64,000 nt of DNA from positions 30,981,944-31,045,943 of the forward strand of contig OX465102.1 in the NCBI GenBank assembly GCA_949987565.1, in the 5' to 3' direction. This document shows positions 56,701 through 64,000 of the stretch, in pieces. How positions within the stretch are numbered: position 1 is the first letter of the stretch; each line of letters begins with the position of its first letter. The position numbers were made by a program, and so were the translations under genes. Source of the stretch: Luidia sarsii. Taxonomy: Eukaryota; Echinodermata; Asteroidea; Paxillosida; Luidiidae. Below the pieces are notes generated by a model, which searched no databases, was not told the DNA's origin, and saw only the letters and a list, made by a program, of their open reading frames with translations.

Positions 56701-57486
56701 GGCAGTTAAACCAGGGAGGCAGTTAAGCCAACGAGGCAGTTAAGCCAACGAGGCAGTTAAGCCAACGAGACAGTTAAGCCAAGGATGCAGTTAAACCAAT
56801 GAGGCAGTTAAGCCAAAGATGCAGTGAAACCAATGAGGCAGTTAAGCCAACGAAGCAGTTAAGCCAAGGATGCAGTTAAGCCAACGAGGCAGTTAAGCCA
56901 AGGATGCAGTTAAGCCAACGAGGCAGTTAAGCCAACGAGGCAGTTAAGCCAACGAGGCAGTTAAGCCAACGAGGCAGTTAAACCAATGAGGCAGTTAAGC
57001 CAAGGATGCAGTTAAGCCAACGAGGCAGTTAAGCCAACGAGGCAGTTAAGCCAAAGAGGCAGTTAAGCCAACGAGGCAGTTAAGCCAACGAGGCAGTTAA
57101 ACCAATGAGGCAGTTAAGCCAAGGATGCAGTTAAGCCAACGAGGCAGTTAAGCCAACGAGGCAGTTAAGCCAACGAGGCAGTTAAACCAACGAGGCAGTT
57201 AAACCAACGAGGCAGTTAAGCCAAGGATGCAGTTAAGCCAACGAGGCAGTTAAGCCAACGAGGCAGTTAAACCAATGAGGCAGTTAAGCCAAGGATGCAG
57301 TTAAGCCAACGAGGCAGTTAAGCCAACGAGGCAGTTAAGCCAACGAGGCAGTTAAGCCAACGAGGCAGTTAAACCAACGAGGCAGTTAAGCCAAGGATGC
57401 AGTTAAGCCAACGAGGCAGTTAAGCCAACGAGGCAGTTAAGCCAATGATGCAGTTAAGCCAAGGATGCAGTTAAACCAACGAGGCA
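56684..57486. repeat. 17-bp minisatellite GAGGCAGTTAAGCCAAC, about 47 units
   Basis: Near-perfect period of 17 with a few recurrent variants (GGATGCAGTTAAGCCAA, GAGGCAGTTAAACCAAT), some in regular order. The related locus at 63650-63688 has only about two degenerate units at the same place in repeat family I. Confidence 0.95.
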
Positions 57487-58157
57487 CTGTTTTATTGAGC
57501 AGGGCAAACCCTCATTGAATTACTGTATCCTCGACGCAAACATCATATCACATCTAAGATGCAACGAGATATCCGCCGCTGTGCAATATTCGAATCCACA
57601 ACACGACCTCGACCAGCTCGGTGGTCAAGTTACGGGGACTAGCTCGTTAGAATCCCGCCCGAGCTGACTGAATTATTTTCATCAGGCATCGGGCAAAGCA
57701 CTGATTGCTTATCACGTCGAGCAGGGAAAATCCTAATTGAAGTCCGAGTAATCTACATCCTCCGTAACCTCCCCAAAACCCAAATCACGACTCTTTTACA
57801 CCATTCTATGAGTAATGCTTGCCGTGACCACCAACATGGAGCGTGGCATTTATTTCATAGAATCTGAACTCTGCTCAAATTGGTAGTACTGAGCAATTAT
57901 GTTACATTTACGGCTTTTATACAATAGTAAAGACAATCAGATTCACTTCTTCCATAATTATTATCATGTCCATTTCCTGAGTGGTTGAGGATTAAAAACC
58001 AGAGATAAAAACTCATTGAGTAAAAAAAATCTGGAAAACCTTAAGCCTGTCTGCACCTTCTTTTGACAATGTACTTCTCTTTTTTGGCGGTAAGGTTCCT
58101 CCACGCTTCACCGCTCCCCCAAGCCCTACAAAACACCTGATGATAGTTGGAATCCAG
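57487..58157. other. Intergenic DNA, no gene seen
   Basis: No conserved frame. The sequence at 57600-57680 is moderately GC-rich but has no recognisable RNA or protein feature. Confidence 0.3.
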
Positions 58158-58270
58158 CAGTCTCCTGACGACGAGCAGAGTACACACTGCTCGAAACGTT
58201 GAGTCACCGGCTCTTTTCAGAGCCACACTCAGTCTCAAAAGAGATGATACACACAGTGTCACCGCAGACC
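58158..58270 (+). repeat. Single arm of the palindromic element with the best hammerhead-like core
   Basis: 58165-58200 reads CTGACGA-C-GAGCAG-AGTACACA-CTGCTC-GAAAC-GTT, with a perfect 6-bp stem. It is preceded by CTC and followed by GAG, which could pair as a short outer stem. The arm then ends GTGTCACCGCAGACC. The left arm is not recognisable. Confidence 0.55.
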
Positions 58271-59430
58271 AATTAATAGTACTTCTCCTTATTTTGTATT
58301 ATTTTAACCTTAATTCTTGACTGGTCAGAGTCACAAGCTAGAATGGCGTGCCCTTACCTTGCTTGGCCTATAGCCCTCTTCGGCAACTTCTATTATGCAA
58401 ATGTCCTTCCTGCAGCGCCCTCACGCTGCATTCGTCAGCCGATTAGACATTTTGTTGCCTGCTACACATATACATGCGTACCGGAGGCAAAGGAAATTAC
58501 AATCTGCCTACTATTATTGTAGCGAAACAGTCAATGGACTGGTACAAGTTTGTTTAGCCACGTCTGGCCTCGGCGCATTCAGTAGCGCACAGTCAGTTTG
58601 GTTGAGTTAGTTCGTCTCAAGACTTCGTGCAGGCAGCATCGTCGATCTCTCGATTGGTCCATGGGTTGGGGTTATCCATTCACCCTCACGTACTTGCAGC
58701 TGGCGTCCGTGGAAGGCAGCATAACGGTGAGACATAGACAGACAGGTGACGTTCAGGCCTGTATCAACATTGTCCCGGTTCGGGGATTGGAGTTGCTGGA
58801 AACCTGTCGGCCTGGTCGCAGATAGTCACACCTAGGGAAGCAAAGCTTACAGGTCTTGGGCTGCTACGAGGTTTAGGAGTCTTTTGTACTGGCTAGTATG
58901 TGCATAACTTGTTAGTATCAATTGTACTTGGTGCCATAGTGAGGTTTATGACACCATTGAGGGTGACACAGCTAAGACTACCCAGAGTCGTTTGATCACT
59001 TGCATAGGTTGATTGCCAGGGTGAGGTTGATTGGCCTCATTCCTTGAGGTGCTGTTGAAGCCTGTCTTGTGAAGTTCATTGGTTGCAGAAGTGAGCTAAT
59101 AAAACAGTCAGTGTTCTATCTCTAAGATGCTGTGTATACCGAGCTAGGTTTATTGAGGTTTACCTGACTTGGTAGGTTGGTAGCCACATCAGTAGTTTTG
59201 ATATATTTCCAACAAACGGACAGGTCTTGGACTTGAGTTCTCCGTTCGTGACATAATCCCCTCTCACATGTACGTAACCGCTCACGTGCATGTGAGGTTT
59301 ATAAATATTGTTTGTGGGATTGTCCAGCCCGCCGTTGGTGTTTTATCGACCGGCGGCGAAAAAGCGCCACAATTATATACTGTGTGTAAAATTCAAGGAA
59401 TACGTGTACTTAAGGGGGTGACATTTATTT
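58271..59430. other. Intergenic or promoter-side DNA of the GPCR
   Basis: No convincing exon. The frames at 58395-58610 and 58598-58825 have no motif support. An upstream non-coding exon could lie here, because the leader begins at a possible splice acceptor (CTTCCCCGCAG). Confidence 0.3.
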
Positions 59431-59689
59431 GTGGCTTCCCCGCAGGCTGTATGGAACGTAATTATCATCGATTCTTTCTTTAAAAGCAAAGGCAGTCGGT
59501 CATTCTGTGCAACTGTTGTCCCGACAGAGAGGGGCGAATGTTTCTATCACACTGCACTAGATTTAGTTGGCAGTGATACCTGGTAGGCGTTTGACTTTGA
59601 GTTCTTCCCTTGTTTTATCTCACGCACCCCGATCCTCGACTGTAGAGGAAGACCGAGTATACAGGCCCAGTGTAGTCTGCGGTGGAGAC
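59431..59689 (+). other. Probable 5' leader of the GPCR
   Basis: Begins just after TTATTTGTGGCTTCCCCGCAG, a good acceptor context, and runs to the ATG. The frame is open upstream of the ATG without another in-frame ATG. Most of this leader is duplicated at 55970-56195. Confidence 0.4.
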
Positions 59690-60766
59690 ATGTCCGGTGA
59701 GGTTAACAACACTATGGTACTGCTGAGCAGCGGGGAGCGGGTAGCCTACGCTTCGATGGTGACCGTGATGGCGGTGGTCACCGTGGTGGGAAACATGCTG
59801 GTCTGCCTGACGCTGCGTACCTTCAAGATGATCGGCCGGCCGTTCCTGGTCAGCCTGGCCGTGAGCGATATCCTGATGGGCGGAGTGGTAATGCCCAGCT
59901 CGGCACTCACCCTGGCAATGGGTGGCTGGCCGCTGGGCACCACGGCCTGCCACGCCGTGGCCTTCGTCAAGGCGACCGCTCTCTACGCCAGCTCACTGAC
60001 ACTCGGCGTCATCGCCTTTGACCGCTACCTGAGCGTCCGGTACGTCCGCTTCCAGATGAGCCGAGCGCAGACGGCCGCCAGCCTGGCCCTTTCCTGGCTT
60101 GTCTCGGGCCTGGCGGCCGCCGGTCCGTTCCTCGGCTGGGGATCGTACTCCATGTCCCCGACCAAGCCGGTCTGCACTATAGACTGGATGCACAGCCCGT
60201 CCTACACGCTGGCTTGCTTCGCCGCCTTCGGCATCCTGCCGCAGACCTTCCTGTCCGTCTGCTACCTGCGCATCGTCGCCATCGTCTGGCGCAAGAAAGC
60301 CGATCTCCAATTGATGCGGAGCGAGGCTCTGCGGGCAGTGGCGCCCGTCGGGGGCAACGTCGGCCCGGCACCGCCGGCCGGTCAGCCCCGCTACCCGCAC
60401 CACCAACACCGCACCTACCTGAGCCGCGAGGAGATCGGCATGCTGAAGACCATGGTCGTTGTGGTGCTCGTCTGTACCGTCATGGTGGTGCCGTACATGT
60501 TCTTGCAGCTCGTCTCTCTCAGCCGAAGGCAGGAGGTGTGGCTTCGGACCGAGACCCTGACTACAAGTCTTTTCTACCTCGGCTCCTGCCTCAACCCCTT
60601 CATCTACAGCGGGGGAAGCAGGAAGTTCAGGCATGCTCTTCTTCGGCTCTTTGCCCGGCGACGATCGGCTGGCGTCGCGCCCTTGAGAAACGCACCGACC
60701 ATTCGGCCGAACGGGCAGGGCATTCGGGCCGGACGTATCCACCAGTTATTTTCCGCCCGATCGTAA
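59690..60766 (+). CDS. Class A (rhodopsin-like) G-protein-coupled receptor, opsin-like but without the retinal lysine
   Basis: 358 residues in one exon. The ATG at 59690 is the first in frame and gives a short N-terminus with one glycosylation sequon (N6-N7-T8). Seven membrane segments are visible. Landmarks: GN (N35) in TM1, LAVSD (D60) in TM2, C87 with C162 for the extracellular disulphide, DRY at 111-113, W136 in TM4, P184 in TM5, P268 in TM6, and NPFIY 302-306 followed by a basic helix-8 stretch. The FLGWGSY...CTIDW loop and the PY pair in TM6 recall opsins. The Schiff-base lysine position (seven residues before the NPxxY proline) is Y296, and the toggle tryptophan of CWxP is V266. It is therefore not a conventional retinal photoreceptor; probably an orphan chemoreceptor-type receptor of the plasma membrane signalling through G proteins. 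High GC compared with the flanks. Confidence 0.9.
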   Translation: MSGEVNNTMVLLSSGERVAYASMVTVMAVVTVVGNMLVCLTLRTFKMIGRPFLVSLAVSDILMGGVVMPSSALTLAMGGWPLGTTACHAVAFVKATALYASSLTLGVIAFDRYLSVRYVRFQMSRAQTAASLALSWLVSGLAAAGPFLGWGSYSMSPTKPVCTIDWMHSPSYTLACFAAFGILPQTFLSVCYLRIVAIVWRKKADLQLMRSEALRAVAPVGGNVGPAPPAGQPRYPHHQHRTYLSREEIGMLKTMVVVVLVCTVMVVPYMFLQLVSLSRRQEVWLRTETLTTSLFYLGSCLNPFIYSGGSRKFRHALLRLFARRRSAGVAPLRNAPTIRPNGQGIRAGRIHQLFSARS

Positions 60767-61388
60767 TTAGCGCGGGGGGGGGGAGGCCCTATAAACTAGC
60801 ATCATTCACTGGTACTGTGTAATTGCCGTTTGATAATAAGTATTCAGATTGAAAAATTGGCAAGGAAAACTTTGACTGGACCGGGACTTGAACCCTAGAT
60901 CTCTGGACTAACGTAACAGTGCTCTTTTTGCCTTGGCGATCTGCTTGCCAATAACCTTTTTGATGGCTTTTTAACCCGGTTTGTCTCCTGAAAGATAAAG
61001 TTCCTTTCTCTGATGCAAAAAATCTTTAATTTCCTTAGTTATCCAAGGTTTCTTATTTAGATAAGATTTTACAGATCTAAAGGGCATCGCATTATTAACA
61101 CAGAAGTTAAAGTAATCTGATATACACGTAACCAGTTCATCCAGAGAGTTAGCTGAATCCTTGAAGACATTCCAAGACAGTCAAACTTATTATAAATAAA
61201 CAATGAATGCGATACTGCAGAGGGACCCATCAAGAAGCACAGCTTTTAAGTGATGGACCCCATTGCAACACTTGCACTGAGCCGGAAAAGGAATGCTCAT
61301 GCTAATTTAGACCCTAAACGGCAGGGAGAGGGCTCAATACAAGTATCAATCAACAGAACACAAATCCTTAGTATAAACACAACACACT
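60767..61388. other. 3' flank of the GPCR with one minus-strand SINE
   Basis: Contains a G-run at about 60774-60782 and the SINE at 60850-60924. On the minus strand, 60930-61200 is AT-rich and may be an old retroelement fragment (short runs such as KKPWITKEI are visible), too little to call. Confidence 0.3.
60850..60924 (-). repeat. tRNA-derived SINE fragment
   Basis: Minus strand: GAGCACTGTTACGTTAGTCC AGAGATCTAGGGTTCAAGTC CCGGTCCAGTCAAAG, with a B box and the family tail TTTTCCTTGCCAATTTTTC. Confidence 0.6.
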
Positions 61389-61439
61389 TATGTGACCCGG
61401 CACAGCGACACAGGAATATCCCACCAAAATACTTTTGAG
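61389..61439 (-). repeat. ATGTGACCC MITE, terminal fragment
   Basis: TATGTGACCCGGCACAGCGA CACAGGAATATCCCACCAAA ATACTTTTGAG matches the right terminus of 1406-1662 in reverse. It directly abuts the next SINE. Confidence 0.55.
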
Positions 61440-61440
61440 G

Positions 61441-61545
61441 GGTTGGATAGCTCAGGTGGAAGAGCACTGGTACATTAATCCAGAGGTCTCGGGTTCAAGT
61501 CCCGGTCCAGTCAAAGATTTATTTGCCAATTTTTCAAATTGTTCA
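61441..61545 (+). repeat. tRNA-derived SINE, best-preserved tRNA-like region
   Basis: 61441-61513 can nearly fold as a tRNA: acceptor GGTTGGA against TCCAGTC, D stem GCTC/GAGC, B box GGGTTCAAGTCCC. The anticodon loop lacks the normal T33 context, and the tail CCAATTTTTCAAATTG is shared with other copies, so it is a SINE and not a tRNA gene. Confidence 0.6.
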
Positions 61546-61979
61546 AAAGTTCCCAGTCAGTTTTTCCTTTTTTTGTTTGAATTATTCAGATTGTTTAAAT
61601 TATTCCTGAAAACAAATCTGCACTCCTATACGTACTATATACTATTATCACATACATGTTCAGTACACTGTGCTGTATTAAGTATACACAGCCATTTTAA
61701 TCGGAATACAATTCTTCGTGGACCACTGTGAAATTATGCTCTGTATGAATCTTTGATTTTGTTTGTCCATTAGTTTTCAAGCCATTTTGACAGTTATTTC
61801 TTCAACACGGAGTTCCGGGGCAGAATCATGTTTCACTGCAGATGGGAAAAACATGCTTTGCTTCGTTGAAGGAAATCCTGTCCATTTATTGAATGGTTCC
61901 TTGAAATTTGAAAGTCAGGTCGTTGCATGCACGTGTTGTTTTCCCTGAACCGACGTGGTCAGCCTATATTTGCAGCAAT

Positions 61980-62225
61980 TGGTTGCTTACATCTGAATGA
62001 AAAGTGTGTGTGGTGGGGGGGGGGGCGTGATCCCTGTAGATATGCATGTATGGCAGTTAATAGTTCAAATGCTTCTGACTGGCGCCCCCATCCCAGTAAA
62101 GACTATAGTTGACTGGTTGGGAAGGCCACTGCCATCTGAGGGCTGGATAGCTCAGATGGTAAATGCGCTCGTACACAAAACCAGATATGTGAGCTTCATG
62201 TCCCTGCCCAGTCAAGATTTGCTAT
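61980..62225 (+). repeat. tRNA-derived SINE with a long 5' head, second copy
   Basis: The head words (ATCTGAATGAAA, a poly-G run at about 62017-62026, GTGATCCC, GGCAGTTAATAGTTCAAATG CTTCTGACTGGCGCCCC, AGTAAAGACTA) match 6040-6175. The tRNA-like part (GGATAGCTCAGATGG) is more degenerate. Confidence 0.55.
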
Positions 62226-62344
62226 GCCATTGCTCAAGGTCCTAGTTCCATTATTTGTTTGACTTATCAGTGTTCCTAAAATAGACCACTTCATTCAAGG
62301 TATAATGAATGAAATAAGACTGAAGTTTATGGACGGTGATTTGA

Positions 62345-62455
62345 CTAAATGCAAGAAGGTTTGGGGAGACACCATGTGCAAGATCTCTTTAGCAAAGAGG
62401 TACTGTTCTAAAAAGAACTTGAGTTCTTTCACATGGTGTCTCCGCAAACCGACTT
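62345..62455. repeat. Short palindromic element lacking the hammerhead-like centre
   Basis: CAAGAAGGTTTGGGGAGACA CCATGTG is mirrored by CACATGGTGTCTCCGCAAAC C; the middle is shortened (ACTGTTCTAAAAAGAACTTG AG). Confidence 0.6.
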
Positions 62456-62529
62456 GTATAATTTGAATGAATTACAAAAAGGGAGCCCCAGAAAATTGAA
62501 AACGTTTACTAGATATGTATATAATTCTG

Positions 62530-62660
62530 TTCAGATAGATATCCCAACCCTTTTCTTGTATGAATACGTGATGGCTAGTCTCATTATTATTCAGTATACA
62601 GTTCCCATCGGGTTAACCAAACAAATCTTTCTCTTGTGTACACCATCTTCGATGTTCATG
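62530..62660 (+). repeat. Dispersed repeat family I, partial copy 2
   Basis: CTTGTATGAATACGTGATGG CTAGTC to GTACACCATCTTCGATGTTC ATG aligns with 56190-56290 and 63200-63310. Confidence 0.55.
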
Positions 62661-63177
62661 CTCTGGCCGCCAGTATGCCCCGGCCTTTCTCCTAGCCTTG
62701 CTGAATTACATTCTCCTCGATGCCAAATTATTATCACATGTAATTTAAAAACACGCTGAGACTATAACCGGCAGACAATCCTCGGCTCCAAAACAATCCT
62801 CTCGCGAATATTTTTCGAAATAAACCTCACAAATTTGCTCATTTGCTGAGTGTTTTTGAGAGGGATGTTGTTCGTTCTCCTCCCGAAGATGTGTTTATCT
62901 TGGGTGACTGGATTGATAACAGGCCGTGGTCGGGCAAGGCATTTTTAGCCGAGGGCTCGGTCTCTTGAGAGGAGACAGGGACCGTCGCGTGGGACTTTGC
63001 CACAACGGCTTGACCCCGTCACAGATCATAACATGATGTTTGCAAGGGACCCCTGTTTACGGCTCTCGTGTAAAATGGGCTAATGTTCCAGACAGTTTTT
63101 TCCATTGTTTTGTTTGTCTTCTCAGCGTTCTAAAAATAGGCCACTTTGTTGTCATATATATAATATAATATAATTAT

Positions 63178-63690
63178 GTTCAGATAAATATTATTACCAC
63201 CTTATCTTGTATGAATACGTGATGGCTAGACCAATTATTATTCGGTATACTTTTCCCATCGGGTTAAAAATATCTCATGTGTACATTCACCATCTTCGGT
63301 GTTCGTGTTTAACGTAACAAGAAACGTAACAGTAACGTTTTAATTATCATCAAGATGTCCGTGTTTAATACATATATTATTCACTTTTGATGGCTAGCTA
63401 CAAGTGAAGTGCTTGCTCAATTACGTTAATTTCGTCATTACTTACCTGTATGTTTACAAGCTACGTGCCTATCGTTTGTTTCTTTATTGATTGTGTTATC
63501 AGTGATGTTGATTGCCAGATATGTGCTTGAATTATAAATGATGTTTACACCATTGTCTTTGTTATTTTCAATTCTCTGCAAAAGTCGGGCTTTAAAAATG
63601 CAATGCGTATAATATTGTACTCGTTTGCAAGCTTCATTGGCAGTTCAAACAGGCCGAGGGAGGCAGTTAAGCCATTGAGGCAGTTGAGGA
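63178..63690 (+). repeat. Dispersed repeat family I, copy 3, ending in a two-unit 17-bp relic
   Basis: Colinear with 56190-56700 and ends GAGGGAGGCAGTTAAGCCAT TGAGGCAGTTGAGG: about two degenerate units of the 17-mer that is expanded 47-fold at 56684-57486. Confidence 0.6.
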
Positions 63691-64000
63691 AACATGAAAT
63701 AAAATTTCGATTCCATTTTGATGTTCTGAACAATACTATGTGTGTAGTTGTGTGTATTTACCTGAATGAATCGGGGGAAATGGTTCGTGAACAACATGTT
63801 TTTTAACGACTCCATCCCACGAAGGGAAGCTTCATGAGCAGAAAACCCCGCGGGGGATATGACGTCAATCACAGTAGAGACTTTCCTCGCCGCTGAGGTC
63901 ACCGGCATTCACGCACGGGTCACAGTGAGTTCCCTTAACATTATCGGTGAGAAATAATTATTCCCCCATTCTTGGCAAATTTTTGATGTAGCTGAACTTC
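63691..64000. other. Window end, no gene called
   Basis: Somewhat GC-richer at 63810-63930 and contains TGACGTCA at about 63861. Short frames on both strands are unsupported; an exon cannot be excluded. Confidence 0.25.

Noticed and set aside
59993..60742. 249-codon minus-strand frame opposite the GPCR
   Set aside because: A shadow of the GC-rich receptor exon; low-complexity composition and no domain features, while the plus frame has all receptor landmarks.
60214..60822. 202-codon plus frame overlapping the GPCR
   Set aside because: An out-of-frame shadow of the receptor exon.
61441..61513. Functional tRNA gene
   Set aside because: Acceptor and B-box look good, but the anticodon arm is irregular and the tail is shared with other SINE copies.

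Overview
This is animal nuclear DNA: genes are split by GT-AG introns or stand alone in long AT-rich, repeat-filled intergenic DNA, and there are no operons. The palindrome TAGGCCTA recurs throughout. Together with a Penelope-like element, tRNA-derived SINEs and a secreted C-type lectin carrying a PAN-like tail, this points to an invertebrate deuterostome, most likely an echinoderm or hemichordate. That assignment is an inference from sequence style.

Five protein-coding loci can be supported. (1) Bases 1-282 hold the 3' end of a gene encoding a basic, then proline-rich tail with two PPxY motifs. (2, 3) Two intronless minus-strand genes (30795-31517 and 44506-45228) encode secreted C-type lectin plus PAN-like proteins. 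They are paralogues inside a segmental duplication of about 2.7 kb. (4) A three-exon catechol-O-methyltransferase-like gene (50845-54932, plus) has lost the catechol gatekeeper residues. (5) A single-exon class A GPCR (59690-60766, plus) looks opsin-like but lacks the retinal lysine. Everything else with an open frame is repeat translation or too weak to call.

Layout. 0.3-6.9 kb: dispersed elements, including four copies of a hairpin repeat carrying a GATCGAAACGTC signature and a 248-bp near-perfect palindrome. 7.7-10.2 kb: a 68-bp tandem array, a TTAA-flanked MITE and a broken Penelope-like GIY-YIG endonuclease fragment. 10.4-29.6 kb: a stack of tandem arrays ending in 16.2 kb of the 8-bp unit GGGAGACA. 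29.9-32.6 kb: lectin A block. 33-41 kb: interspersed repeats, several bearing full CRE palindromes, and a LINE 3' fragment. 41.2-43.7 kb: a second GGGAGACA array. 43.7-46.4 kb: lectin B block. 47-55 kb: MITEs and the COMT-like gene. 56-64 kb: a 17-bp array, the GPCR, a decayed copy of its leader, and SINEs.

Most notable points: (a) the lectin domain of the two paralogues is a divergence island of 7.7% between flanks that differ by only 0.3-1%, with 36 replacement against 5 synonymous changes; (b) each lectin gene points its 3' end at a GGGAGACA array whose plus strand is a continuous G-quadruplex motif; (c) a palindromic element family carries a hammerhead-ribozyme-like core, CTGANGA - 6-bp stem - GAAAC - GTY, with stem changes that preserve pairing between copies, and a related motif lies just downstream of the Penelope-like remnant. 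All counts and alignments were made by eye; no database search was run.
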